A stretch of DNA of 64,000 nt from Siphonodentalium dalli (GCA_032622095.1 CP136064.1:262613863-262677862), one strand, 5' to 3'. Numbered from the stretch's first letter, positions 11,641-24,700 are shown. Translations and numbers: made by a program. The notes: generated by a model from the letters alone, not told the origin.

Positions 11641-11847
11641 AATAGCATCAAGCAGTATACCACCGCATGCGGCTGACTATCCAGATCGGTACATCTCCAC
11701 TGATGTGTTCATTCAGAGTTAAAAGCAGTTCAACTTGTTCCTTACTGAAGGAAAATCTGACGCGTGCCTCGATTTGGATGACGTGTGTCTGTATTCTGCA
11801 AATGAAACACTTGCAACACATTGTTGTAGCAATCGTCTGGGGCGCTA

Positions 11848-11940
11848 CGGTCGTGTGCGGACGGGTTCGATCGGCTGCGGTCGGGTGCTGTCGGGTGCGG
11901 ACGGGTTTGATCGGCTGCGGTCGGGTGCGGTCGGCATTTA
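11848..11940. repeat. GC-rich minisatellite (TGCGGTCGGG)
   Basis: Imperfect tandem copies of TGCGGTCGGG/TGCGGACGGGTT, including a duplicated block TTCGATCGGCTGCGGTCGGG, stand out sharply from the AT-rich surroundings. The open frames on both strands here arise from the repeat. Confidence 0.8.
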
Positions 11941-12188
11941 GTAAGACTTGTAACAGAGTGAAGTGAGTCAGTGAGCTTATTCGCCATATCTCAGTAAAGG
12001 CTCATACATACAGGTCATAAAGCACAAAGATACCTTACTAACCATGACAAAACTGAACCAAGAAATCGTTTGGCTTCACAATTATAAGTCAGACGTGTGT
12101 TTACCACAACGATCCACAACGACGCAAACATCTTCTAATTCGGGTCTAACTAAGATATCACATTTTTCTGGAGATTATCTGTTCAGAA

Positions 12189-12620
12189 TCTATATCAATA
12201 TTTGTGAGTATCTGTCTGTCCGCTATATACACTAACGTGTGATTTTCTAGAGGGCTTCTAATTGGTCTCGCGTGGGAGATAATGGTGGAAGTTACACATT
12301 TCTGAAGTGACGCTGTCGGGGCAAGGAACAGAAAAAAGGGGTAGGGTAACACAATTGATGATATTGGTTTTGTCACTTATTTTCACCAAACTTATATAAA
12401 TCACATCTCTAAGATATGAGGAGTCTAATGGTGTGGTTTCAAAATCCTAACAGTGGCGCCGTTTGAGGGGAGGACCCCAACATTAATCACCTATATTTAG
12501 CGCCGACTTCCACATAAATAATATATATTCGTCTGCATGATGTGAGGAATCTAATCATCTTGATTAAAGACGCCAAATTGAGGCCGCTCTTTTCAGGGTG
12601 GGATTGTGAGGCTAGTGAAA
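12189..12620 (+). mobile_element. Helitron family, 5' end fragment
   Basis: The fragment starts A|TCTATATCAATATTTGTGAG followed by a CTGTCTGTC run, matching the 5' end of the full-length copy at 33755. The body ('agtgacgctgtcggggcaaggaacagaaaaa', 'tcaccaaacttatataaatc', 'gaggagtctaatggtgtggtt') matches the repeated units of the copies at 21092-25311 and 33755-37097. It is cut off at about 12620 where LINE-like sequence begins. Confidence 0.7.
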
Positions 12621-12639
12621 GAATGTTTCCGTGTGGGCC

Positions 12640-13420
12640 CGGGGTAGGATAGTCCTACCGCGCCACTGCGACGGTTAAGAATCCCCTAATGTGGCACCCT
12701 GTTTGTCGTGGGGTGCATCCCGTCCTGTGAGTCCTGGAGGTACTAGGGCGGCCGTATCACGCGAGGCATCGACCTGCGGATACGGCTTTGCTCATGGTCC
12801 TCTTTGGTCCTACATCTCTTCAAGGCGGGTGGTTGAGTCGACCCGGTACAATCAATCGGCTAGTCACGCCTCTTCAGTGTTTCAAATTCAGTTTGTGTTA
12901 TATGTTGTATTACTTGGCTGATGTTTGGAGTATTGTTTTCACGTATTATGTGTCTGCACTCTCCGGTCTCTATTGTGTTAGTCCTGATGATTGTTGAATG
13001 TTGAATCCTGTATTGTTCACGCCTGTCTCACTGTGGCTAAATGGACCACCGCTTCAGCTATGTACCTGTCTTTGGCCAGACCAGAATTCGAAGGGTAGTC
13101 CACGGCGGCTGCTGGGCTAGTTGTCGATTTTGTGCTTTTCGTATGGCAAATAAAAACAAAAACCAACGTATCGCTCGCAGGAATGATGACTCACCAAGTT
13201 CCAATGGTGCTGTGGTATTCCCTCAGTACTTGGTTCTTGGCTTTGATCAAAATGTGAAAAGACTATCTATCTTTGTCATTTATAAAACGCTACAAAGCAT
13301 TGCTGGACACTGAAATATGTTAAACCAATCAGGACTAGGCCAACAAGTGGATCTCTCTTGATTGAATGTTCAAAGAAAGTTCAATCTGATGCTCTTTTGA
13401 TAGAGCTGATTTCGGGTTGA
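12640..13420 (+). mobile_element. 5' fragment of a LINE retrotransposon
   Basis: A relatively GC-rich leader (12640-13040) precedes a decayed ORF1. The fragment stops after the ORF1 N-terminal region; no endonuclease or reverse transcriptase follows. It sits directly after a truncated Helitron 5' end and may have inserted into it, since Helitron-body sequence resumes near 14380. Confidence 0.55.
13143..13420 (+). pseudogene. LINE ORF1 (RRM/gag-like) N-terminal relic, frameshifted
   Basis: From the ATG at 13143 the frame encodes a basic start (KNKNQRIARRN) followed by PQYLVLGF and a segment ending IYKTLQSIAG. This is the pattern of the nucleic-acid-binding ORF1 protein of molluscan-type LINEs (FPxYLVL...SPFLIxKxLQxIAG). 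The frame then meets a stop at 13311. Shifting to the frame starting at 13307 continues the family pattern (TLKYVKPIR, then GSLLIECSKKVQSDALL) to a stop at 13418-13420. One indel therefore separates two coding halves. The open frame extends upstream to 13041, but that part looks like leader. The product would bind element RNA; here it is dead. Assignment rests on remembered family pattern and needs a database search. Confidence 0.65.
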
Positions 13421-13930
13421 ATCAAGGTTGAGTCTTTCTGGGGAATTAGCATTTATTTTTACAATAGAAATGTACGGACATTCCGGTATAGTTGGAAGCG
13501 GTCCACACAACAATCGGAACTCCGGTTGTAATATGTGATGTGACTGAAAGGCGAAGTTCCGGAATATAAAGTCAAAACACAGTTTTACACATTCTTATAT
13601 ACAAAGTATGCACAGATGTGAATTAACGACGCGGGATTAGATTAACAGATTTGCATGATAAAATATCCGACCATTAGCATTAACAGTTTGACAGATAATT
13701 AATTATTAAAAGTAAAGCTAAAAATACGTGCGATGAATGGTAATTAATGAGCACATGCTTGGGCAAGAATTGACAAGTTGCACATGAAAAGCCAGCTGAT
13801 TAAAACAAAGAAAAGGTCGGAATTGCGAGAAAGCCTAACCCAACAAAGAAACGAACCTGACGCGAATAATATAGAAACGAACATCTGATACAGTCAAATC
13901 AATGTAGATAAACAATGAAATAATTGTCAA
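13421..13930. other. Non-coding, nothing recognised
   Basis: AT-rich sequence between the LINE relic and the reverse exon-like ORF. Confidence 0.45.
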
Positions 13931-13931
13931 A

Positions 13932-14138
13932 AAATTAACACTCTGACATCACACTCTCCTCTGGGTGAAAATGGTCCCACAATTTCTCTGTTTGCATGCA
14001 TAATGAATGAGTGTTCAAAATGACAATATCATACTCTGCTGCGAACCCGCGATATAACTCATTCCTTTCTAAATCAGATATATTGGCGGAGTTGGCACCA
14101 CAGGGAGTTACAGTGAAAACAATATTGTTGTCGACCAA
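13932..14138 (-). CDS. Unrecognised reverse-strand exon-like ORF (possible C-terminal piece)
   Basis: A 67-codon reverse frame ends in TAA and encodes a protein-like sequence with TVTPCG, a central DLERNELYRGFAAEY, then ILNTHS and LWDHFHPEE. The DHFHP text recalls the Asp-x-x-His block near the end of SGNH/GDSL-type hydrolases, but the other blocks of that family are not visible and no partner exon was found upstream on the same strand. No good splice acceptor is seen just before it. It could be the last exon of a gene, a relic, or chance. I do not assign a function. Confidence 0.3.
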
Positions 14139-14379
14139 TGTTCATCAAACTTATATATCACCATAGTTACGCCACAGATAAGCTAATGGTGGCTTAAAGG
14201 CGGTGGCATATGCCAGGTACTGGGGAGGGGGGACAGCGGTATTAACAAAACTTGTACAAATGGCTTGTACAAGTGACTGGGGTAATATTGTACCAAGCGT
14301 GTTAGAGCAAGTAATTGGTTAATCGCTATATAAAACTGGTCATTATTAAAACAATTGTCTTCAACGAAATGAAGAATCT

Positions 14380-14560
14380 AATTTGTCCCTGATTTTATGT
14401 TTCAACAGTCAGGGAATTGGGCTAGGAAGTGGCACCATAATTAGTCAAACATTTTATCGCCAATTGTTACCAAAATAATATACATGTATACAGGCATCCC
14501 CGTGAGTCTAATGGTGTGGTTCAAAGTTATCAGAACCGTGCCAGGGACGGCAATCTAAAT
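14380..14560 (+). mobile_element. Helitron body fragment
   Basis: Text such as 'tcgccaattgttaccaaaat', 'ggcatccccgtgagtctaat' and 'ggtgtggttcaaagttatca' matches one internal unit of the Helitron copies at 21092-25311 and 33755-37097. It may be the continuation of the fragment at 12189-12620 after an insertion. Confidence 0.6.
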
Positions 14561-14904
14561 TTCAGCGTTTTTGTCCTATATTGTCCAAAGATATTAGCGA
14601 TCTATTGGACTAATAAGCTATCCAAAAGACTCTGTCTAAGATTCTATCTGTAGTCTGGATGTTCAAGTCGAAATGCGGGGTCAAAACATATAACACATCG
14701 GTAACAATACGGTTTCGGTGGCAAAATGTGCGAAAATATCCGCGGAACAACATATAACCAAAATCCGCTAAAAATCGGCTTTGGGGAACTTTTATAATTC
14801 AAGATGGCGTCTAACATGGTTCTGATTATTTAATGCATGGATTGCATAAAATTATGCATTCGTCGTTCTATAAACCGCCTCAATGACAACCAGCATGTCC
14901 ATAA

Positions 14905-15066
14905 ACGTTACAACGTGCCCACCATATCTGTATGAGCTCTTAAACGTTCCAACGTGCCCACCATATCGTTATGAGCTCTTCAGTGCCCACCATATCGTTA
15001 TGAGCTCTTTAGTGCCCACCATATCGTTATGAGCTCAACGTGCGCACCATATCGTTATGAGCTCTT
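14905..15066. repeat. ~30-40 bp tandem repeat (GTGCCCACCATATCGTTATG)
   Basis: Five copies of GTGCCCACCATATCGTTATG followed by AGCTC and a variable 5-15 bp linker. The first copy has CTGTATG in place of CGTTATG, and the last has GTGCGCACC. Confidence 0.9.
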
Positions 15067-15069
15067 CGA

Positions 15070-16740
15070 GATCTTCTACATCTCCCGTGACAATGAACCA
15101 TCTTTGTTTGATGCTATTGTCATTTTTGTTGAAGCAAAACAGTTGTTTAAGTCGTGAAGTTGAAACCACTGTCACCAGTGCCAGGAAATTGTCCATTTCG
15201 CATTTTACAAACAACTAAATTTCAAGCATTCAGTATTCCAGTTTCTCATTTGTGAGTATTGTTCGCATATCTATATATGATGTCCCTGTGGACAGCTGGA
15301 TCTTGGTCTAAACAATTCATAGTGCCTATATCTGCCACCTTGTCTCTTGATAAGGACTCACATCTATAATGTACACACTTATAGTTGATGCTCGAATTTG
15401 AAATCCTTAATCCACACTTGCGCAGTCTGTATATATGTCTCCATTTACGGTTGGTTGTGTTTAGGGTGGATACACACATGCATGTAATCTCTGTAAATAT
15501 CGTGTATTTAGCGTTTTACATGGATCATACAGACCATGTAATATGTGTCTGCTGACAACCCAATCATTGCGGCTATGTTTGACCACAGTGAGTAAAGCTC
15601 TGAACGTGTAGAGAGTCGTTGACTGGACGAAGTCGTCAGGCCGCTTAAAATAATTGTTCGCTCGATAACCCAAATGTTGGACGTTCTGTTTAAATCATTG
15701 TCAGTCTTCTCTTGATTGTATACCAGTGATGGTCCCAGGATTTCAACAATGCAGGAGCTATGATCCCCAACATGGGTGCTATATTATACCAGAAGCTACC
15801 GGACTGACCATTACATATTTCATCGACCGGAGGGGCATGCATCAACATGAGTCCTACCCCCCTGGAGCCACGAAGCCACTCCTGATTTGTAAATATTGTA
15901 TAGTTGACAGTCATATCTGTCGTGCCTGTTTGCTACGAGTGATTAATCTCATATGCAGCAATTGATGCTATTCATATAATTATGAACATATTAGTACAGC
16001 TTTAAATTTGAAGGTATACCGAAGGTGGTGTTGCTGCATGTGTGTCTTCATTCGGGAACAGGGTTGTCTTGCTACGAGTCCACAACTATACGTCACCTTT
16101 CCTCTCTTGTGTTATATACGCACAATTTACAACTATGGAATATTTAAGTAAAACATTATGTTGTACATTCTTGCCCAGATAATCCCGGCCGATACATTCA
16201 ACTAAATCCCTTAGTTATTCGAAACTTTCGAGAACCAATTAACCCCCTCCCCCAATCATGGATTATAGTTCAAAATGTGATAATTCAAGCCTGTACAGGC
16301 TAAAATGGTGACAGTTAGGAACTTGTTCATCCTTTGGCCTGAGAAACATATACATTTGTACAAATTGTACTGCTCTGTAAATTCTGGGTTAAAATGGGGG
16401 GTGACTCTTTTTTCTTTCAACGCTGTACCTGCATTAATGTTTTTGGCGCTGTAATGGATATATGCAAGGAAATCCCAATTGAAAGTTATCACATGAGCTC
16501 GCCCTCAAATTATCCAAGCAATCTCAACAAACTGGTATTGTATGTCTTAATTTTCCAATGCCTTAATTTTTCAAGGCATGAGAGCACCATCGGATTGTTA
16601 AAATTTGAGCTGAGGCCATGCATAGTCGAGAAACAAATATCCTTATCCTGACTCGATTCGGCGTTGTCCGATTATGCTAAATCACTTAACAAGGAATTCA
16701 CCATGTATGAGTTAGTTGATTGCCATGTGTATTAATATAG
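15070..16740. other. Non-coding, nothing recognised
   Basis: Several 60-85 codon frames occur on both strands, but none has a domain, a signal peptide or paired splice sites that I can support. Confidence 0.4.
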
Positions 16741-16750
16741 CACTTCCAAA

Positions 16751-17062
16751 ATGTGGAGCCAGAGAGCCGTTCGGGTTTTGCTGGACGAGATTAAATTGGG
16801 AGTCAGTGTGTGGGGCATTAAACACTCATGTATCACAATCGTCCTAAAAGAGCTTCAAAAGTCTACACATTTATTTTTATTTTGGATGACCCTGTTTCCA
16901 AGAAATGACGAGAAACAAATCAAGTATAAAATCGACAGACTCAAATCCACTTTTCGAAATGAACTAAAACTCGTGAAAAACAGCAACAGATATCAGACAG
17001 GATTTATTCATTTCGGCACCCATGAAAAAAGACATGTTTATGACTGGCCTGAAATCTCTTGA
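16751..17062 (+). pseudogene. MADF / Myb-SANT-like DNA-binding domain relic
   Basis: A 103-codon frame shows the layout of MADF or Myb/SANT-like domains found in transposon-derived DNA-binding proteins: an N-terminal W followed by AVRVLLDEIK, VWGIKH about ten residues on, a middle helix region ending QIKYKIDRLKSTFRNELK, and a final YDWPE where the family has a W-P-Y/F motif. The middle segment (residues 27-52) is poorly conserved, matching a domain that is decaying or locally frameshifted. No downstream transposase or second domain is visible. Such domains usually bind DNA in the nucleus. An active single-domain gene is possible but less likely. Confidence 0.5.
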
Positions 17063-18455
17063 TAACAGTTAGTTTGATTTTGGCTTATAACTACTCACTG
17101 GTCTCGCCTGTTGAAATGGAACGATCGCGGACAGGCGATTAATGCTATCAATGATTGGTGTGACCATGTAAAATACATGTATTTTACATACAGACATTAC
17201 ATGCATGTGTGTATCCACCCTTACAAGCAAAGATCACAGCATGGTTGCAAATACAGTTCTTCAACTCGCGTATATATTTGTGGCCTCCGTGAATATAAAG
17301 TTCGGTTATAAACGCAAACTTATCCTCCCTCTTTTATATCGGCGATGTGTGGCAATGTTTATGAATGAGTTCAAATGGGTATTGCTACTCATTCGTGTAT
17401 TACTAACTTGCCGTTATAATATATAATACGATGCTTTTCTGTGACAAAGTGAAAATATAATTATCGTTCAGTTCATGATCGAACATAATGTTTATAATAG
17501 TGTGATACATGGAACATATGATTGATTAACGCCTTGGTGTTTATTTAACTTCAACTTATTTGATTGGTTGTTCGTTCATTTCGATTCGGTTTTGAATAAG
17601 TTGACATAACAGATTGCGTTAATATATTTGATATTATTAGAACCATTTGGCAGTGACAATCTTTATGTTTCCGAGAAAAAAGTGACCATGTGTCATTCAT
17701 GATGTGAGTAGAAGCGAAATACTAACCAAAGATGGCAAATGTAGCAAGCTATAACATGAGAACACGGAAATAAAGAGACGACAATTTGGGTTCATATATC
17801 CTCTTCATATGATACAATAGGGCGATCAGACATCAAACAATGTGAGTTTTAAAGGGTACATATAGCTCTATGACAGTACCAGCAACATTCCGAGTATGTG
17901 GGAGGGGATCTACTAGTAGTATTTCATCGCTCTAATAAGTGATAAACAGTTAATGGGAGACATATTCTGTAATTTTATCACCTAAAAGCATACAATATAT
18001 AGCAATTTGTGAACAATTCCATATAATGTGCCATGTAATTTTGACTGGTGTGTGAACATACCAGTATATGCTGTGGTATTATGACGAAATCCTATAGATT
18101 GTCTATTGGCCAAAACGTGTCAAGAAAAACATATTGCCATTGTCCTGTCAGAAAGCAGCAACGTACAAGGCGGAGCGATTCCGTTCTTGCACTTAGTCAA
18201 TGCCAATTGTAAAGAGTGCCCTGAACTTCATCGACTGGCTGTGATCCAGGGGCCTCTTTGTCCTGCAAAACGTCGGCTGCAAATTGTTATGCACACGCGG
18301 AGACGTCGCATATGGATTAAGGTTATGAGAAGCAAATTGCAAGATAATAAAATCAGATTAAAGCAAGGAGAGACGATGTGTTCTTAAAACGATTACGACC
18401 ACAGCAAGTTTAAAAAAAATATAACTCAAACATTAATTGTGACTAACAAAACAGA
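17063..18455. other. Non-coding upstream of the lectin gene
   Basis: Contains a perfect short palindrome around ATGTAAAATACATGTATTTT (17166-17189). A 93-codon frame at 18106-18387 lies just upstream of the lectin start, but has no start context, domain or splice support. No TATA box could be placed with confidence. Confidence 0.4.
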
Positions 18456-18458
18456 ACA

Positions 18459-18765
18459 ATGTTTGGACCTCTGCTTCTCCTCCTATTGTCAGCAAGCCGC
18501 TTCAGCAGTGGAATCAAGCGGACCGCGAGGTTCCAGATGCAAATGGGTATGGCCGACCTGAACGCACGTGCAATGGGTTCTCAGATTTCAGCTTCACGTG
18601 CCGTCAGTGATTTGGTGTGCGGTGGTTTCTGTTTGAAAAAACTCGAATGCCGGGCAGCCACATTTTTCACAACTTTCGCTGATGGATATAATTGCTACCT
18701 GAGTCGGAATTCAACCCCAAATCTTCAACCAGACCCAGTGTCTAGAACTATGGTTCCCGTAAGAG
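18459..18765 (+). CDS. Lectin gene exon 1: signal peptide and PAN/Apple-like module
   Basis: The start codon follows ACAGAACA, an acceptable animal context. MFGPLLLLLLSASRFSSG is a clear signal peptide. The mature part begins with a basic stretch, then a helix-like region and the cysteine cluster CGGFC, EC and YNC with an aromatic FFTTF between, the look of a PAN/Apple domain that retains only part of the usual six cysteines. The donor chosen is G|GTAGGA after codon 102 (phase 1), because it matches the phase of exon 2. A second possible donor, GTAAGA at 18759, would be phase 0 and break the join. Past the donor the frame runs into a Helitron 5' end at 18856. Confidence 0.8.
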
Positions 18766-21700
18766 GTAGGATATGCAATCATTATATATACTTTCTTCTT
18801 GTGCGTCAGTACATGTATGAACAATTACCAGAACCTTTCACATACACACGGTGTATCTATAACAATATTTCCGAATGTCTGTCCGCTATAAATATTAACG
18901 GGTACCATCTACATACTTATATAGATGGTTCCTAATTACCAAAGGGATCTAACATGGGTAATATTTTTACGAGAAAGATAATGGTACACTGTAAGAAAGT
19001 TTTCAAAAATTTGAGAAAAAAAACTTGAAACAAGCAATATTATCTTGGGAATATACTTAGACAGCTTTCTGCCACTATATTTTCTAATAGTTAGAAATAT
19101 TAATTCCTTAGTTTCTGTCTATTTTCTAATATAGGATCAATTTTGTTCTCAAGATTTGTTGATAAGAAATAATATCTCAAAATTTCTAAAAAGTACTTTC
19201 TCACAAGAAATAAGTTTCTTTCATACTTGTGGCTTATGTTGAAAATATCGTTCATGTTTCTTCTTTTGTTGAATTTTCAGTGAAATACACGAACCCGTAT
19301 TTTTACAATTGATGGTCAAATGTAGGCAAAATTTTATAACAATCAGCTCAAGTAAGGGTGAAAGCATTGTTTTTTATTTTCTGATTTCCACCTGTCGTTA
19401 TTGTTGCAACAGCTGACAAAATCGATTTTTATGGAATAAGAATGTCAATATGTTGAAAATATGCATAAATCTAGCCGACCTGAATTGTTGCTATGGCTCA
19501 AGCCCACACCTGTGTGATGAATCTGAATTACATAAACAATCTAGGGTTATGTTAAAGGCACTGTGGCATTCGCGGTGAGCATTATTACCAATATAGTCAC
19601 ACACATAGCTAAAAACTGCCATAAGCAGAAAGAATATTAAAATATAGACATATTGTGTTCTTATACCAATCATAAATATCGCGTAAACATCATGTTATTG
19701 TCAAGTTTATACGATGTGTTATGTGAACAAAACCAGGTTCTGTAACATATTAGGCTTTTGTTTACATAACAAAGCACACGAACTTGGCAACAATATACTA
19801 TTTACGCGATATATATTATCAGTATGAGGTATGTCCATATCATAATATTATTCTGTTTATGGCGGTTTTAACAGATGTGACTATTTTAATATCAATACCC
19901 ACCCAAAATGCCATCCGTGTCTTTAAATAGCATTGATAATGGTGTAACGATGCCTATATATTGTAGTTTAAATTATCCGAAGTGGCAACGTCCCGTTCAG
20001 CGTTGGGGTTTGGGAGGAACATACACACGTCGGGTGGAACGGGTATCGAAACTGGTTTCAAGTCGCGAGGGAACTCCAGGTAGCGTGACGTCGTGGGGTT
20101 TCTAAAGATGGATAATTTACATGTATGCAATCATGCATAAAAACATTAGCGACATATGCAATCTCATATCAAAGGGAACAACAAAGAGTGACAGGAATTT
20201 TGTATGAAGAATATGGAACTAAAAAATGTAAATCCTCCACCTTAATGAGCTACCAACTATGAATTGAATCATCCTTAGTGCGTCCAGTGCCTTGATGAAC
20301 CACATGTGTGTATCGGACGAGAGAGGAACAAAAACATTTCGTCGACTTAAAGGCACACATTTCGATTTGTCCTGCCCCCGATATTACAGAGGATGGCCGA
20401 ACCCCGAAATGGCGACCCAAGTCTGTGCCCCTTTAATGAAATGAGAAAAAATAACAATACATATGCATATGATAATACACATGTAGATACATGCATATAT
20501 AGTTATTATAGAACAGCCTTTCCTTTATATTCTTTATTCAAATTAGGGAAGTCTGGCATCAGATGACCACCGTGAGGTGCATGGCATCTAACTGGTTTAC
20601 GAATTTAGATGATGACTTCATTTTTGACAATCTATACCAAAGTTTAGCATTTTTTGTCAGCTACTTTCAAAATATGTTTGGCGATAACTCTTCTAGATCA
20701 TTCGTGTTATCCAGAAGCTGCTCGCTTCCTTCCTTCCGTTTCTTCGGAGGTTCGTTGCCGCTACTAGACATTGTTGAAAAGTTGAACTTTTCTAAAATGT
20801 GTTCCCTGTTTATATAGAAAAGAAAGCTACTACCACTAAACATCGTGCAAAAATGTGTACTACACCAATTATAGACAATAAAATTGTTATAATATCCAAG
20901 ACTATTCAACACGTATAAAGTATATAAACTCCTACATATAATTATGATGCAGGTAATACAGATAATACAGGTAATACAGGTAATACAGAACGAAATATAA
21001 ACATAAACACGATGACACTTGTAGATAATTCGCTACATAAAAGTATCTCCAGAATCTACCCATTACCCGTTTACCCGTTTAACCCTTTCAGTGCCAGGGG
21101 CAGATTTTTTTTTCTGTCGCCGATTGCCACGAAACTTACATATAATCATCCCCATGATATGAAGAATCCAACGGTGTGGTTTAAATATGTCAAAAGTGGC
21201 GTCGTTTGAGACAGGGATGAACGGAAGGGGAGAGGGGCACCAAAATTGAGAAAACTTATTTTAGCGCCGATTTCCACCAAATTGATATATATTCTTCTTC
21301 ATGATACAAGGAATCTAATTGTGCGATTTAACAACGCCAAATTGTAGTTTTTGAATGAGAGATTGGGAGGGGGTGGGCACTAAATTTGATAATAAGTCGC
21401 CGATTGCCACCACACTTAAGCAAAATCATCCCCATGGTATGAGTAGTCTAATGGCGTGGCTTTTATCTGTCAAATGCGGCCTCATTCGAGCCAGGGTTGC
21501 ATTGAAAGGGACAGGGGCACCAAAATTGATGCACAATTTTTTTAGCGCCAATTTCCACCAAATTGATACACGTTCTTATCCATGATACGAGGAATCTAAT
21601 CGTGATTTAAAGACGCCATAGTGGTGCTGTTTGGGTGAGAGATGGAGAGGGGAGTGAATGGCACCAAATTTGATAAAAAAAACCATTGTTTAGTCGCCGA

Positions 21701-24700
21701 TTATCACCAAACTTATAAACAATCATATCCATGATATCAGGAGTGTAATCGTGTGGTTTAAGGATGCCACAAGTGGGGCCATTCGAGTCAGTGGTGTATA
21801 GAGATGAGAGGGACACAAAAAATTATATCTATATGTTTAGTGCCGATTAAGTGATACGAGGAATCTTATCGTGTGGTTTAGATACACCAAATTGGTGCCC
21901 TATGGGTGAGAGATATGGGGACCTTAAATTTGATACGAATTTGTATACTCGCCAATTTTCACCAATGTCATATATATGCATCTCTAATCTCTAATGAGTC
22001 TTAGTGTGTGCAGCTTGAGTCCGAAATAGGGACGGGAGGGTCACCAACATTGATACACATTATTTTTAGTACCAATTACCATCAAATTCAGACACGTTCT
22101 TCTCAAATGATACAAGAAATAAAATCGCGCTGTCTGTCTGTCTTTTTGTCTGTCTGTGTGCGTTCTATATATAACTTCATGCGGTACAATCGAGATGGCA
22201 CCAAGGCGTTCTAAGAGGGGTAACTTTTTACAAGGAAGATAACGGTGCGGGTTAAAATTTTCTAAAATGACGCTGTTGGTCGGAGGGGAAATTAAAAAAA
22301 TATGGTGAAATAGTTTTGTCGCTGATTTCCACCAAACGAATACATAATCACCTTCGCAATATGGCGTTGTTCGAGTCAGCATTGCATCAACAATAGATTT
22401 AATAAACCAAATACCACCAAATTCATACACGTTTTTCTCTAATGATATACCATGAATTAAATCACATTTGGTGTCGTTTGCGTCACGGATGGCGAGCGTA
22501 TATGCACTATCACTGATAAGATTGCTATTCGCCGATATCCACATATAAGTTATATACAGTCACCAGGCCATCTCCATATCATTTTAAGTAGTTGGGCGTT
22601 CACATTTCACAATCCCGACATATGGGCGGATTCGTCATCTCAGGTTTAAACCTCCGAGTTTAAACCTGGTTTAAACCTACATTGGCGGTCCAGCCAAACC
22701 GGGTCTAAGGGGGCGTTTTTGTCGTTCAGTTTCCAGCTAATTGACAACTCAAGTCGGTGATATGAGCAAGCAGTCAAACTACGTATACCCTCTTACCAAT
22801 CGGACAAAAAGACAAGCCGATATAATGGTTATTGACATGTCATAATTGATCGCGAACACGCGCACGCTCAATGGATTTATTCATTGAGAAATGAGTATCG
22901 CTCCTGGGCCATTAATCCGATCTCTCTGTGGGTTTAAATCATCTGACAAAGGGCATGTCTATCAGCACGAGTTTCACGCACTGTTTATCACTTTGATTGT
23001 GATAGATTTACTACACGATGCTTTACCCGCAAAGACAAACTTTGGTGTATTCGCATTTATATATGTATATATTAAAGTGTATAGGAGCTGTATGTCCGTA
23101 TGTCTGTTCGCAACTGGTCTACAACTGATTTGAAAATAAGAAAATTTAATTTGTTTAAAATGAACAAAATTGTGTTGTTAAATTGAGTAAGGAGTTGTAT
23201 CTAACAGAAACAATATAAAAAATATATAGTAATAACTGTTTGTTTTAAATTTAATTAAATATTTTTTTAATTAAAATGTTCAAATGATCAAAAGTGCGTA
23301 AATTTGACGCAGGCTCCTTTCACGCTGAATAAAGTCTCCATAATCGAGTCAATACTGGACCAAGAGGTCAGTCAAGTAAAAGCAATTTGCTTATTTGTGC
23401 ACGCCAGAAGCGGCATATGAACTGTTTGAAGTGGGCAACCATATTGCATGCGTTGCTTTTTTTCAATGTAATACATTTTCCGTCGTGCAGAAAATCAAAA
23501 AGTTCCCAGGTTTTGAACTGGTGGAATATTATATGAAGTTATGGGCGGAGCCAGAGTAGAGCTTTGTGACATGATATACATCAAAATATGTTATCAAATT
23601 TGACTCGTATAGCAATATAAGTTTAGGATTGCAAACTATGTGCATAGCATATCTGGTCATGGAGTAGCATGGTTTTGGTGCAAAATTAAAACGTTGAACC
23701 ATTCAAATGAATTCGTAGAAACACCAGTATTTGTGATTGCCACACGCCAAAAAAACAAACAAAAAACACACAAGGTAGTTGTAAAAATCATATTGAAGGA
23801 ACATGTCCGTATCTGAGCAAAGCTAGCGTGCGAATGAATCAACATTGACACGATAACACCAGTCAGTCGGCAGCCGCCACTTAGACACGCCCCCACTCGA
23901 GATAATTTACAGCTCCACCCTTTGATTGATTGTTGACAATTCTAAACCGCGATGAAGAAAAGACGGATTCGTCATCTCAAGTTTAGCCTCGGTAAAGCTG
24001 GTTTAGCTGGACCGCCGATTTAGATGGTTTAGTTGCCGGTTTAAGCTTATAAAACGCAAACAAAATATCGAAATTGACAAAAACTTATCCCCACATGCTT
24101 TATAGGTGTGAGTGCTTCTCGCTTATAAATTTCCAATCAAAATATGGTCGCTGTCGTAATTATTGATTTTCGCAATCAATAAAACGAGGCGGTCCGCATT
24201 AGGAAAGTATGATTATTTATCTCGACGATACAGAGACACTACTACTAAACCACTGGTCTGGCTGGACCAGGTTTAAACCAGAGATGACGCATGCGTCACT
24301 TAGACCTGCGGTCGCGGGTTTAAACCACGGATTTTGCTGACTCACGGCGGTTTAAACCTAGAGGTTTACGTAGACCGGGTTTAAACCTGAGATGACGAAT
24401 CGTATTTATATGGGAATGGCAATCAAAGCTAGCAAAAAGAGATAACTAGAAGAAGCATTAAACGTATATTTATCATTCTATTGAAGAGATACATATATTC
24501 GTGCAAACTGAGAGACCTCGAACCGTCAGAGGATTGCATATATATAATAACAAACTTTAGTCTGTTCCATTCAATACAGTCTCCACAAAAAGTTACAAAT
24601 TGTCAAGAGATATGGAAGGCCTGTTCAAAAATAGTAGCCACAGTACAGTGTGCAGTCAAATATAGTTTCTTCTGATATACAAGAAAATGCAGTTAGTAGC

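Noticed and set aside
18106-18387. 93-codon + frame upstream of the lectin gene
   Set aside because: No start context, domain or splice evidence; taken as chance or 5' flank.
20667-20771. Reverse ~34-codon frame starting MSSSGNEPPKKRKEG
   Set aside because: Looks like the N-terminus of a nuclear protein but too short, with no following exon found.
22041-22544. 167-codon reverse frame
   Set aside because: Lies wholly inside Helitron A repeat units; the matching region of copy B is not open in the same way, and there is no domain.
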